64,000 bases of DNA, from assembly GCA_035235625.1 (NCBI GenBank), contig CP141142.1, positions 39,008,995 through 39,072,994 on the forward strand, read 5' to 3'. A program made the translations under genes and the position numbers. The notes beneath the pieces are model-generated. The model had not been told where the DNA came from. It searched no databases and saw only the letters and a program-made list of their open reading frames with translations. This stretch comes from Saururus chinensis. Taxonomy: Eukaryota; Streptophyta; Magnoliopsida; Piperales; Saururaceae. Below, piece by piece: positions 38,135 to 51,060 of the stretch (position 1 is the first letter of the stretch; every line of letters begins with the position of its first letter).

Positions 38135-38720
38135 ATGGATCAAACTTCTGTGATTCAGCAGATGATGTAGATGCAAATGCAATTTCAACAGCATATGTAG
38201 ATTCAGATGCAGAAAATTTCTACAAATTTGCGTCGACTGAATGAAGATCGAACAGCTCCCGTTTGTGAAGCAATGAGAAATGAAGCTCCAGATCCGAAAA
38301 TTGCGAAACAGCAGCATCTACGAAATCGACAAGCTCCTGCACTTCAGCAAGGAATCGAAACATTTTCCAACAATAAAGAAGAACCGCAAGACCTTAATCC
38401 ATTACCAAATCAAGGTGCAAATAATTTTTTTCCATGGTTTAAACCTAAAGTTGATCTCTTTGCATTTACGGGTTATATGCATATAGAGTAATTTTTAGAT
38501 TGGATAATGGAAGTAGAAAATTATTTCTATTGTATGGAAGTTCCGGATCAAATAAAATATAGGGTTGTGGCTTGTAAACTAAAGAGTGGGGCCTCTGCAT
38601 GGGTGGACTCAGATTCAGGAAGATCGAATTAAAAAAGGAAAACACCAAATTCAATCTTGGTCTCGTATGAAGAAATTGTTGAAGAATATGCATTTACAAG
38701 TGGACTATGAACAAACTTAA
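38135..38720 (+). pseudogene. Ty3-gypsy gag remnant
   Basis: In one frame from ATG 38135: MDQTSVIQQMM, a stop, Gln/Met-rich repeats, a second stop, then MQKISTNLRRLNEDR and the gag core KVDLFAFTGYMHIE, stop, FLDWIMEVENYFYCMEVPDQ and VVACKLKSGASAW. The core corresponds to the retrotransposon gag (CA) domain of gypsy elements. The first two stops are TAG in place of CAG within repeated ATGCAG units. Confidence 0.8.
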
Positions 38721-39538
38721 GCTCCAAAGACATGGGGACGAAAAAGATAAAATTGAATAAATTATGACTATCACCTGAAACCTTTAAGACAAGTTTGAAT
38801 GGGATTTGTACGGATAAATATTGTCCCTTCAAAGTCGTCAATAGAAAACATCACTCCAGTATGATCTGCGAGCTTGTCATTTATACTGACGGTATATGAA
38901 GAAACTTCATGGCGGTGGCTTTCGATTTAGCTTCATTTTCCTTGTGTGTGTGCACATTTGAGAGAGAGAGAGAGGTCAGGTTAATAATCAAGCATTATAA
39001 AACCAACTCCAGATTGGCTGCAATGAGCTAAACAGTCAATATTTGATAGTGGTTGCAGTAAAACTTTGTTAAAAGCAAACAAGCATCACTGTTTGGTTTA
39101 GTAATCACCGAAAAGGCTCATTATGGGCTAAGTAAGCTTGCTTTTTATTTGAAGATGCTATCATGATATACTGTCATATTTTATATGGAGCAACCAAATC
39201 ATTATTACCTTTCTTTCTAATTTTTTCCTCAAAAAACAAAAAACTTAGACTATTGAAAACCCCCAGAGCATGTGTACCAGTTGCCTGAAATGTTGTAGTT
39301 AAGGGGAAATGGCTATCACCTTCGCATGGCTTCTGAGTTCTGACTGTGCAATAGATTCTAATTGGAAAATTTTTCTACATATCCTCCACCATACATTTTA
39401 CTAAGGATAAATATATTTTCCATGTAACTATATATTCTATGACATTCAGAATCATGAGTTTCAAATATATGATCACATGTATATGTCATAAGTGGTCATC
39501 CCAGCAGGGTAAAACAATTTGGCTTGACCCAGCCAACC
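38721..39538. other. Intergenic sequence
   Basis: No gene. A (GA)n microsatellite lies at about 38963-38980. Confidence 0.4.
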
Positions 39539-39543
39539 AAATG

Positions 39544-42500
39544 TGTCACGACCTGAATTTTTAAAAATATTTTTTAAATAACACGAACAGTAAGTAGCGA
39601 GAAATTTTTTAAATAACACAAACGGTAAGTAACGAGAATTTTTTTTTCTTTAAATATAAAATAAACCCTTCAATTAAATATTCAGGTCATGATAATTGGG
39701 GTTTACAAATACAAATATCAAATCATATGATATTATTTAAAGTCTGAAAATTCATAAAGACCAACTCATCTATCTAAGTACAAGTCTGTCACTCGTCTGA
39801 AAATAAATAACAAGTTGACTCTCAGGCTTAAGGTACACTTACGTACCGGAGTTGCAGAAATACGAAAACCTCTTGTGTTCGCCTGCCTTGGTCTCACTTG
39901 TTATCGCCTGAAAAATTTACAACAAAACAAATAAACAACAACCACAACCACAATGGAGCATCTCCGCCCTTAAGAGAAGAGCTTCCAAAGGACAAAAGGT
40001 TTTATTAATATTTTTCGGATCGGGCCAACATCACCCGATGTTAGTTGCCTACGTACTCATCAAACAACATCTCCAATGTTTCCAACAAGATCGGATCTAG
40101 ACGTAGTTCTGCCTAATACTACACTATACTAAAAAGCATAGCATCACACATGCAATGCTTAAGTATGTTCAAGCAACCTACATTTTATGCAAGTCATTTA
40201 ATCGTTCCACTTGTTCTAATTAAACAAACAATATCAATCAATGTTATTAATTATCTCTCGAACCATTGTTCGATAATTAATATTCTCGTCTAATCCCAAT
40301 GATAGACAGACTCATCAGATGTCAACCTAAGTGACAAATGACAATGAAATACCCTGGAATCCACTAGGAAGTGTTATCTCCCAACCTAGTCCATAAGGAC
40401 CTGACCGGAGTGGAAGGGCATGGCCCACAACTGTAATTGAACAGAAGTGGTCAGAGACGCCAACCAAGCAGGATGTCAGCGACCCTAAATGCGTGTATAC
40501 TAAAAGATCCTCAATAGATCTGTGGTGAGCCCGGCTCACATAGAACTTCCTCCAATGGGGAGGTGCAACTACACAGTCAAATCAGCGGCTCCTCAAAAGA
40601 GATAAAACTTAGAAAATCATTCTAAACCCTATCTTGCTTATCTATGAGCCAAGAATCCGAATGATTATCCCAAACCTTATTAGTCCCTTCTAGACTAAGG
40701 TTTACAACTCAAGACATGTCATCGATTCATCAACTAAGGCAAATCGTCAGGTCAAAGGCTTTGTTCATTATATGAACTAGTCTCAGACCCCTTTGAGGTA
40801 TTTTAGTCTTTATCTTGATTAGGTGTTCTCGCCCAATCCAAAGCTATCAAACCCCATTAATTAATCTTTCAATAATTTTAAGATAGTGATAAATTACTAT
40901 CACAACATCAATATCAAAAATTGAAACAAAGAATAGCATAAACCATCAGAACTACACAGGTCCAAGCAGATCATAATATCAATAATAAAATTCATTAATA
41001 ATATAAGAATTATTCGGGCTCTCGTACACTAACCCTCCTTGGGTTATCTTAATAAATCTTTATGAAATTGGTCAGTATGCACCTAAGGGCATTAAAGTAA
41101 TTATCCAATATTGGATATAGTCCTCTCTGCACTCGAGTAAGTCTTTAACCTCTCCAAAGGTTTTAATATCACATTGACCTGTTAACAACATTCACACGAA
41201 TGCGGGCCAGTTTGCATAGAAGTATTTCTATCATTTGGTTTAAGGCGTTAATGACATCCAATTGGTCCAAAATTCAACTCAAGGGTACTACTGGCCTTCA
41301 TGGACTCTGTGTAATTTTCCTAACATATGACGGGGTCGTGAACCCCATGAACCGACCCAGGTTTTGACTAATGGTTTATAATTAACCCTAGGGGCAAAAT
41401 AGTCAATTACGTACTCAATGGGATTTTTTCTCACCAAACAGTTTGGCCTATAATTAGATAACCAATTTGACCCTCACCGAGAATTTTCTCGATTTTTAAA
41501 TCAACTCATAGGCCACTGAACCGGAGTCCCAAAGTCGAGTAAGTGGTTTTCACACGATGATTTAATTGCCAAGGGTAAAAAGGTTATTTTATATTCTCTT
41601 GGATTTTTTTCCCAGTCTAAAACTTGGTCCAAATACTCCCACACCTCTCAAGGTCCACAAATATTTTTCTAGAATTATTTGGACAAATAAAAGCCCATGA
41701 ACCAAACCCGGTTCAATATACTTTTTTTATTAACTGAACCAGATTAAATAGCCTGGACCGAACCAGTTCGGTCCAGACATCATCTTTAACATCCGATCAC
41801 TTCTAATTCCGCTCAGACCAACAGAAAATAGAGCATTGCATGCTCTGTTCACAATGGGTGGCTAATGGTCTAGATTGTTAGTGGATCTGGCCACAATCTT
41901 ATTGCAAACACAACTACAACCATTATGCTGATGGAAATAAGGTGCAACACCATTCATGAAATTCATTCAACAGTAAATTTCAAAGGAAAACTTGTAAGAT
42001 AACTATGTCATACCTGTCATGCTAGTTCCACCACAAAGCCATGAATCATGGGGAGAGTCCACAAATCCACAGTACCTTCATTCATCCCCACACTAGAGCA
42101 CAACTCGATGTCGTCAGATGTGCTCCATGATGATGTTGTCCCACCAATGGTAGCCTTCATCACTTACTTAATTTCTCCTCGGTAGAAATCGTAAGTATTA
42201 TGTCAAATGCAAATCTAGAAATTTGTGTTCTGCAACCAATCAAAGTTCCTCTTCGGAATTTGATTTTCTCCTTGAGCGTCTCGTCCCAAATTTGGTGGAT
42301 TTGCAGAATCACGCTGAAGCGAGTACCTTCCCTTTCTACAGCTCCTCGCTGTGGTCCGACCCAACTGCCCCAAGTCTAGGCAAACCTTCATCGGCGTCCC
42401 TGCCCTGCTGCCATACATGACGCAGGCCACCAATCACCCTTCTCCTCCATGTCCGAGACCATCTGCTTTCACTACAGCTTTGACACCTCTGATCCCGCCT

Positions 42501-43257
42501 CCACTTCAGCCATGATGTGATGTTGGAGGAGCGTCATCCCTTCATTCACCCTCTTGATTTGCTCTGCATCAAGCTTCTTGAAGTTTTGCTAATAGGAGAC
42601 ACACTCCAGGATGCCACCGCCGGGACCTCTTTCCTCTATTGCTCATAAACAAGGCTCTAGCAGGGACCGTCGGAGAAGGCAGGCCCAGTTGTGGCCATGG
42701 CCATGATAGAGCAAACATGGCCGGTCCCAAACTTGCTACTACCCACTCCATAAAAAAATCCTGTACTGCTCCTTTTCCCTGAAGAACTCCATGGCCGCCC
42801 TTCTTTTCTCCCCTCCCATTAGGGCTAAAAAAAATACCCCAAATTGTGCCATAAGAATGCCTTATATAAACATAAGAATTAGGGTTCCTAATCTCTCTAG
42901 AATTTTGGGTAATCCTCCCCCAATTAGGCCACCTAATTGGGACCTTAAAAATTAATTTCGGAATTATAAACAACCGGCCCGTAAAACAACTTAAACGGGC
43001 CAAAAACAGTCTAAATCAGGTAAACGGGCTTTATGTAATATACTTAACTTCGAACGGTCGTATCTTCTTCATCCGAACTCCAATTAGTGCGTTCTTGGTG
43101 GCGTTTCGAAGCTCTATCTATCTACTTTCCATCCATATAGATTTCAGTCATCAATTCTAAGCATTTATTAAGTTATTCTAACAAGACGATTAAGGGGTCC
43201 AACACCCTAATTTCCCGTGGTTAACTTCGGGAATTTAGAAAATTCCCAGATGTTACA
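39544..43257 (-). mobile_element. Large solo LTR, 3.7 kb, with perfect target duplication
   Basis: Ends are TGTCACGACCTGAATTTTT (left) and AATTCCCAGATGTTACA (right), giving TG...CA. It is flanked by AAATG at 39539-39543 and again at 43258-43262. Read on the minus strand it begins TGTAACATCTGGG and ends AGGTCGTGACA, the usual form of plant Ty3-gypsy LTRs. It has no PBS, PPT, gag or pol, so it is a solo LTR left by recombination between two LTRs. Short frames inside (for example 42569-43003) show no domain. Confidence 0.88.
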
Positions 43258-43262
43258 AAATG

Positions 43263-43940
43263 GGTAAAAACCATGGTATTTCTCATATGATTGTGCAAAA
43301 CTTTCTTTTAAAATACCTTGAAGGAAGCAAATCATGGCTACCAAAATAGTGAAGTAGACATTTCATGTTCAAAGGGTGAAGTATGAAGAGTTGACCATTA
43401 ACTGCCTGCAAAACCCCCCTCAGTGTATGTTATATGCATTTTTCATGCCACGTGCAATATAACAATATAGAAGTAATTTTTCTATATTACCAAATTAAAA
43501 TAAAAGTAAAAGACCATAGTATGTTAGCCTTTGATAATTGTACCAAATACAAATTGATTGATTGGCGTTTGCCAATACCCAGTAGAAAATGCCGGACTCC
43601 TTTACATATTTGTAGCTTTTTGCAAGCTATTATAAGTTCTTATTGTCCACGGCCTCTTTCAATTGCTCTGAAACATATGTTGATGGCACATCACTAGGAG
43701 ATATACCATTTCTTCTGGCAGATTCCATAAATTTTATGATGAAGTGGTTCAAATGTTTTCAAAACACCAATGTGACACTAAAAATGTAGTGGCAAAGACA
43801 TTGTGTTGCTTAGTGGTGGTCAGATATATGAGCCGAGCCACAAGAAATGATAAGAAAAAGGATTAGGAAATTTACATCTCTAGGAGACTTATTAATTGTT
43901 TTTGTTGTCATTAAATGTTTACTCACTCCGTCAAATTATA
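43263..43940. other. Intergenic sequence between LTRs
   Basis: AT-rich with no gene. A MITE-end-like 'actccgtcaaattata' lies at about 43925. Confidence 0.35.
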
Positions 43941-43944
43941 CCAC

Positions 43945-44866
43945 CAAATTTGTAGGGCAACCAAGTTGCAAGAGCCTATTTTTCTTATTCATCATTTGCA
44001 TGGGCAATGTATTGCCCCACCACACTCCCAACCCGAACCTAGTTTAAGGTGGGACGTGGTGCGACATAGTGGAAGACTAACCCATCTTGGGTTTTCATCG
44101 AAGTACACAATATGTGTCATTTGTGCAAAAGTAAATAATGAAAGGTAAAAGAAATTAATTAATTAATTTAGTCAAACACAACACCAACAAAATCTATAAT
44201 AAACGTAGTCTCAAGCCCTAAGGGTGCAACATATCTAAAGCTATCAAATGTTATTCGAAGCATGAAATGAAGTCAAGTCTAAGATCATCATATCACATGA
44301 CAAGTCTAAAACAACCCAAGCATCTAGCTTCATCTCATGGTGTATGCTTATCCTCATGCTCAACATAAAGACCATCTGGAGCACTTTTATGACACAGCAT
44401 ACAACCCCAAAACAAAACCACAAACAAAAGAGAGGTGAGCTTAGCTCAGTAAAAGTTTCAAAACAAAACATAAGCTCATGATAATACCACATGCATTCTT
44501 CCTATAAAACTCAATTTAAACATGCATCACATATTCATTCTCTATACCTATGTATCATGAGATAAATCACATTCTATATACACATTTACATCACTTGTGT
44601 ATCATAGGGTTCATTCATAATTCATAATATACGTACACACCCTGTGTAATCATTTAAGTTTCATGGTTCATTCACATCTTATATAAAGCAAATATCAATA
44701 TTCACATTCACCCTGCATAATCAAGTATATTAAACCACATTACATCCTATATGTTCAAGTGTAATCATTCTATACGCATCATGTGTAACATAAGCATCAT
44801 TGTCCCCACACAAATTGTGTCAATGAGCATTATAATCCATATACATATATAAACAATCTCGTGAAT
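43945..44866 (-). mobile_element. Older LTR, downstream half (host of the nested 5-kb LTR)
   Basis: The minus strand carries 'ttttactgagctaagctcacc' and a degraded tandem of 'tatggattataatgct' units, both features of the R/U5 part of gypsy LTRs and shared with 60570-60860. Sequence continuity with 49908 onward is restored when the nested LTR and one TGAAT copy are removed (...aatctcgTGAATatctcgc...). Confidence 0.65.
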
Positions 44867-45552
44867 TGTAACGCCCGAGATTTTTCATCCATTTTTCTTA
44901 AAACTCATAGAAATTTTTTTTTTCCATAAATCGGAGTCAAAACGATAAAATCAAAACCTGTTTATAATTTAAAACATCATACGGTTAAACATCGTACTGC
45001 CAAATCAAATATCATCAGGCGCTACTCGAAAACACACGTACGAATAAATTTCTGCTATGATCATAGACTTTTAAATACAAATCACTCCCGGGCATCCCTG
45101 AGTACAAGTCCCATAGCAGTCCACAGACTAATCCAATCGAAAGTCCAGAATAAAACATCTTAAAGTCTCATCTCACTCAATACAGGAGATCGTGGCATAA
45201 ATAAACTCGCAATGAGTCAAGCAGATACCTGAGTCAACGGGAATCAATCCATCGCTGAAACGAGCGTCCATCTCCAGGAGCTCTCCGCACAACCTGCAAA
45301 ACCTCCCGTGCAACGAGGCTAAAAATAGCAGGGTGAGTATTTTCATACTCAGTAGGAAAATACCCAGTAGGGGAAAACCCAAACGGTGAACTCCAAGTTC
45401 ATAATCACATGCGTCATGCAACTTAAACATGAAGCAGTCAACATAATATAATCATATCATGCATATACGCATGCAGCATACCAAATGCACCAACGTGCCA
45501 AAGTCATACCAAAGGCACTATCGTGCCACAGACATACTATCCAATCAACTTA

Positions 45553-45955
45553 CACAAACACCCTTATCCAGGGTCATACAAACTTACACCAATACCCTTA
45601 TCCAGGGTCATACAAACTTACTCGTACCATCGTACGCATACTCATACAACATACGCATACTTGTACGACCTTACTCGTACAATCGTATGCTCACTCATAC
45701 AACTTACACATACATGTACGACCTTACTCGTACAATCAGACTCGTACGACCTCACTCGTACAGTCTGCACAAAATCATACTTACTGTCTTACTCAGAAAC
45801 ATATTATCACAATCGTACTCATACTCTTACAGTCGTGCTCATACTCATACGCTTACAGTCTTACTCATACTCATATACTTACAGTCCTGCTCATACTCAT
45901 ACAGTCGTACTCACACTCATACAGTCGTACTCATAATCGTACACATATCAACGAC
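45553..45955. repeat. LTR subrepeats: 'acccttatccagggtcatac' pair and CTCATAC array
   Basis: A roughly 32-bp unit is present twice at 45553-45616 (once in the other LTR copies), followed by a CTCGTAC/CTCATAC/ACAGTCGTAC low-complexity array. Overlapping long His/Thr/Tyr-rich frames here are compositional artefacts. Confidence 0.8.
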
Positions 45956-46180
45956 CACTGAAGCTCATTACAACTAATAAGCTCCAGCGTCGAAATGGAA
46001 AAGAATGCCACTGGGGCAACACCTTAACCTCCGGGGAGTGACTAGACACCATGGACTTTTCCGAAGGTAAGGCACACCAATGCTCATGGGAGCCTTTGGA
46101 TCAAACAGGTAAGAGTAGATCCATGATACTACTTACCTGAGCGCGCAAACATAAACACCCACACATAAGGGGTCATACAG

Positions 46181-46355
46181 TTGCCCACCATAATGGGTCT
46201 TATAGTGCCATAGAATCGCCCACCATAATGGGTCTTATAGTGGCATAGAATCGCCCACCATAATGGGTCTTATAGTGCCAGAGAATCGCCCACCATAATG
46301 GGTCTTATAGTGCCAGAGAATTGCCCACCATAATGGGTCTTATAGTGCCAATGCC
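46181..46355. repeat. 35-bp tandem repeat, five copies
   Basis: Units begin at 46181, 46216, 46251, 46286 and 46321, each with 'gcccaccataatgggtcttatagtg' split here as cccaccataatggg plus tcttatagtg. Copies are nearly identical, which suggests recent expansion. Confidence 0.92.
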
Positions 46356-46428
46356 ACTCTTGGGCAGAAAACATACAGTGCCACTTGGGCAGAAACGTAC
46401 AGTGCCACTCTTGGGCGAAAACATACAA

Positions 46429-46687
46429 CGCTCTCAACAGAGCATCAAACGTCTGGGCTTACATAGCACACAGACCAAATCAGAAACATACGTCGCTCTC
46501 AGCAGAGCATCAGACGTCTGGGCTTCATACGACACGCGTACAAAGTCGAAACGTACATCGCTCTCAACAGGCATCAAACGTACGGGCTTATACAAACGCG
46601 CAGACCAAATCAGAAACAACATCGCTCTCAGCAGAGCATCAGACGTCCGGTGCCCTATATAGCACACAGACAACATCCCGCAGGATA
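46429..46687. repeat. About 65-bp tandem repeat, four copies
   Basis: Units begin at 46429, 46494, 46559 and 46623 with CGCTCTCA(A/G)CAGAGCATCA, then 'acgtctgggctt' and 'gaccaaatcagaaac'. Confidence 0.9.
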
Positions 46688-47424
46688 AACACCATGGCAA
46701 GACATGATAAACGCTCGACCAACTCATCAGCGGCCAGCTCAAACACGGAACTTAATCCGTCGAACCCTCAGGTCTCAAACTCACAACGCTATCATTAGTT
46801 GTGCTTATAATTCCAGTTTGAATTAAGTATATTATGCGGTACAATTATGCCACACAAACTCACAGTCCTCGACTAGTCAAACTGAAGCTGAGCCCGATCC
46901 GAAACCCAAGTTCGTTAGGGCAGCAGACTTCACTTACTCGTCCACATCATGGACAAAACTCATCGTACACCAAACTCTTACAGTCTTACACACTTCGCCA
47001 TCCATCTTATGGCCAAATCAACTTACACTGACATCCTCAAATAACGCTCCTCAGAGCCAACCCAGTTGTCGCCCTCTTACTTATATCTCACTTATTATAC
47101 TTGTTTTTCACTTCATAATCTGTACGTTATGCTTGTACAAGTATGAACACTCTTACTGTCTGACAAACGCCCAACATACAATCCAACCCAAACTGATCCA
47201 TTCTAATCCTCTCCCGCCATACTCATATCCTCTGTCCTCTGTCATACGCTTACACAACCGTATCCAAATTCAGACAAAGCTTCTGCCACCTCTTACTGTC
47301 CATCGCCCATACTTCTGCCCACAACACTTACACATATCCCAAGCATAGGCAAAATGCCATCATACACACGTATGTCCCACACATACGTATAACATACACA
47401 TACGGTCATACATACACAACCTAC

Positions 47425-47720
47425 AAACATGCACGCTAGCCCTCACTAGCACATGCATACACACATCAAACATGCACGCTAGCCGTCACTAGCATATGCA
47501 TACATCAAACGTACACGCTAGCCATCACTAGCACATGCACAGACATTTATACATACTCCAAACATGCACGCTAGCCATCACTAGCACATGCATACATCAA
47601 ACGTACACGCTAGTCATCTCTAGCACATGCACACACACATTCATACATACTTCAAACATGCACGCTAGTCATCACTAGCACATGCATAACCCATACATAG
47701 CATACTGACATATTTGCTAG
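47425..47720. repeat. CATGCACGCTAGCCATCACTAGCACATG array, six to seven copies
   Basis: Units carry the palindrome-like core GCTAGCCATCACTAGC with CATGCA flanks. The same core has three copies at 296-452 and about four at 3180-3310. Confidence 0.88.
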
Positions 47721-48779
47721 CCATCGCCAGCGCATACATAATCCACATCCATAAAACATGCATACATCTTATGCATATCAATCATACCATACAATCATGC
47801 TTACACGCACCTCATGCAATCGGATCGTTACTTAACATCCAAGCATGGAATCATACAATCCTAGCATGCTGCTACTCATTCAAAGCACACTTCATGAATT
47901 TACGAGTTCAAAGCTCCCCTACCTCGTAATCATGACGTTCAATGGCGAGCACACGACGGTGGCGGCGTCAGCGGCGGAGTTGGCGGTCAAAACCGTTGCC
48001 TGGCTGAGAGAGCTGCTGTCCCGAGGGTTTCAAGATGCGCCGGAACTATCACGGCCAAACAGAGTGTCAGAACTCAATGCGGTAAAACCCGCGAACCACG
48101 GCGGCACACTAGGGCGGCCGGGAGAAATATCGTGCCAACATATGTGGCGGTACGATCAGATGTCAAGGGTGTACACTCTGAAGATCGGCTGGTGGCTAAA
48201 ACGTGCTCAGTCGGCCACAAAGACATCAAAATCGGCCGTGGACAGCACCCAACGGTGACGATTTCGGTCAACAAAGGCCCACATAAGGGCGGAGAGCGTG
48301 GGGCAACGCTCGAGAATCAAAGGAGAGGTGGAGGACGGCTCTAGTGATCAACTCCACTCGGTGGCAAAGCCAACCGATGGTTAGGCGGCACGAATGCGGC
48401 GCCTAAACCCAGAAGTACACGCGTGGCTACATGCACACGCGGCCCAAAGGGCGGGGGAGATGGCTGAAATGAGGCGACTCATGGCCCACAAAAGCCAACC
48501 GGGCTAAGGCCCTAGCGGTGGCCAATCTAAGTGGCGACATCGCCGATCGCCACCCACAACCAAAACCCATGGTGCGGGCAGCTGTGCATCTCGCACGGTA
48601 TAGGGCAAGGGGAGGGTGCACGGTCGAGCAAAGGCTATGAGGCCGTCACTAGCCAAGGCCTGAGCAGGTGAACTCGTCCACCTTCTGTCAAGGTAAGACA
48701 TACAAATTCTTGCCCGAGGCCGTCCGGTACCGACGGCGTAAAATGGGCAAGAAGGGTCAACGGCACACATGCCGGTAAG

Positions 48780-49640
48780 GCGGACTAGCTGCGGCTACGG
48801 ACCGCAAGGCTGAACAAGACCCAGAGGGGTGGCCCACTGGCATCACCGGGCTGGGGCGGAGCCGAACTAAGGTCCACCAAAACAAATCCAGCGTCCGACT
48901 GATAACGTCAGTCACCACGTCCAAAACGGACGCAGACCAAAAATAAGGGACGACCGGGGAAAACCCATAAGGGCGGAGCGGCCATGGGGGCGGCGGCTGA
49001 ATCGGGCATGGAGGTGTAGTCCACTGCCTTCACCGGAGTAAGGCGGGGCTGGGGGAAGGCCGAATCGGCCGCAGATCACCGCCGGCGGCCACTGTTTGCC
49101 CAAAACAGTCCGTCGGCGGAACAGTGCACAGAGGGGGAGAAGAGCGCAAGGCGGCGGAACGGAGGCCCACCGGGCCGGGAGGAGGGGCTCCTCGCCGTCG
49201 CCGGCCCAAGGCGGAGCCGTGGCCGGCCGGTCGGGCCGTACCGGCCCGTGGCGGCGGCGAAACGGCGTGAAACAGTGGTGGCGAAAAATAGGGCAGCAGA
49301 GAGAGGGAGCAGGACGGCGGAGCTGAGGCCATCCGGGGCCGGGGGGAGTGGCCTCCCGCCGTCGCCGGCCCAGGGCGGAGCCGTGGGCGGCCGGCCGGAC
49401 CTCGCCGGTCCACGGCGGTGGCAGAATCAAAATACACAGTGAAGAGGCTAACCGGAAAAGTCGGGGCGGCGCGGCCGTGGGCGGCCGGGGCAGTGGCCCC
49501 TCGGTGTCACACCGCCGGGGCGGAGCCTGTGCCGGCGTCCTGCGGCCTGCCGGAGGCCGGCGGCGGCCGGGCACACTGAGCAGACGAAAAAAGGGGGGGC
49601 GGCGGTACTGTTCACCCAGCCAGTGGATCGGGATCGCGAT
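48780..49640. repeat. GC-rich LTR head with about 190-bp repeated block
   Basis: Two related blocks at about 49150-49260 and 49325-49420 share 'ggcctcccgccgtcgccggc' (or the near variant) and 'ggcggagccgtgg'. They give long open frames on both strands (such as 48912-49574), which I attribute to GC richness and not to genes. Confidence 0.6.
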
Positions 49641-49912
49641 CCCGATCCCTCTTTTTTATGTTCTTTTATTTATTTTTTTCAAACGTACGCTCAACGCGCG
49701 TTAACCCACTGGTTACGCGTCGAACCTCCAAAATTTGCACCGTAAGCGCACAGCGAGGCCCGTGGCCCGCGACTAAGCCCCACACCCGACTTTACGGGTA
49801 TAAATACGGGGAAAAATACAGATACGCATACGCTGAAACGTCACATTTTCCTGCCGAAAATGACCAGAAAAATCACAGAAAATCGTAGAAAAATCAGGGA
49901 CCTTACATGAAT

Positions 49913-51060
49913 ATCTCGCAATAAAGAAAATAACCTTACTTATTCTGGCTGAAGCACGAGGAGACATGCTCACCCTAAAAATCCTAACAATGAAGTCTGA
50001 ATTCCTAGAAAGGAAAATAAAAGCAATTTGGGTAAATCCTTAACTAGGAAATTACCCCCTAGTACGGATAAACTAGCCTGGATTTTTATGTCTAGAAAGA
50101 CTAACAATTTAACTCATTATAACATTCCACTCTTCTCACCCGGGGAGGAAATTCGTCCTTAAATGAACATAAAACCCCGTCCAATGGACGTAAAACCCTG
50201 TCATTTTGGACGTAAAATAGATTCAATAAACCTTTGATGTTGCTAATCCAGAAAACTACAACATCCAATCAATTAATCATAGTTAAACACAAGTAATCTT
50301 CTCTTACAAGTCATTTTTATGATGCATGTGACATGAGAAATATGTGAACAATGTTTAATGAATGCAAACATAAGTAAACATACTATAATCAGTCCTAATA
50401 TACATAAAACATGGTCCATTTGTGACAAATAAAATTATATAAGCATGAGTAAAAATAGATATACATGTTGAGATAAAACATGTAGAACATGGTTCATCTA
50501 TAATTAATGTGACTTGTGCAAGTATTCATAATTCATCATGATCATAATTTATTTAAATCATGGAGTAAATATGAAGAAATCATCAAAATCTCACTTAAAA
50601 TCACCCCATACTAACTTAAGTAGATATTTTAGTATAATCAAAACGTGTAACTTGTACATTTTAAGAAAAATAGCAAATAAGCTCCAATCAATGTGAAAAT
50701 TTACAAAGACCTACATCATAGTCTTAATTAACATATAAATAAATATCATATAAAAATAAGTATAAAAATAATTTTTATGATTTAATTAATAAGACTGTAT
50801 AGTTCTACTAGAATCGTTGACCTTCGAATTTATGAATATGCCATTGACTTATCATGCTTTAAACAACTTAAAATTTTTACATCATATTCATAACACATAT
50901 ATCAATCCATCATAAAAAGAAGGAACCAAAAATTATATGTTTTTATCCCTAAACATGCTTTTAAAGACGAAAACAGAGAGCTGTTTTAACAGGTAAATAA
51001 GAGGATAATTTTATCCGACTATTATCTAAATAGAAGGTAATAGAAAAAGTTATTCCATAC
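49913..51060 (-). mobile_element. Older LTR, upstream half (inverted relative to 59-64 kb copies)
   Basis: The reverse complement is clearly homologous to 63070-64000: shared words are 'catgtttagggat(g/a)aaaac', 'tttatgatggattgatata', 'ttactcatgcttatat' and 'aatgttataatgagtt'-like sequence. It is the other half of the LTR at 43945-44866. Confidence 0.72.

Larger units (their letters stand above)
44867..49907 (-). mobile_element. Giant solo LTR, 5.0 kb, with perfect target duplication
   Basis: Termini are TGTAACGCCCGAGATTTTT at 44867 and AAAAATCAGGGACCTTACA ending at 49907. TGAAT flanks both sides (44862-44866 and 49908-49912). On the minus strand it starts TGTAAGGTCCC, has a GC-rich 1-kb head (48780-49640), then a repeat-rich middle, then the 'ctactgggtattttcctact' and 'ggagagctcctggagatgga' blocks, ending GGGCGTTACA. 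No internal retrotransposon domain exists, so it is a solo LTR of unusual length. It is the reference copy for the pieces at 1-9430. Confidence 0.88.

Noticed and set aside
42569..43003. 144-codon minus-strand frame
   Set aside because: Inside the 3.7-kb solo LTR, without a recognisable domain.
45459..45977. Overlapping 137-172-codon frames rich in His, Thr, Tyr and Ser
   Set aside because: They come from a CTCATAC-type low-complexity array in an LTR; all three frames are open, which is a composition effect.
46181..46355. Regular 35-bp repeats that could suggest a CRISPR array
   Set aside because: The units are directly adjacent with no unique spacers, and the setting is a plant LTR.
48912..49574. 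220-codon minus-strand frame in GC-rich sequence
   Set aside because: It lies in the GC-rich head of the solo LTR, is Pro/Arg rich, has overlapping frames on the other strand and no domain.
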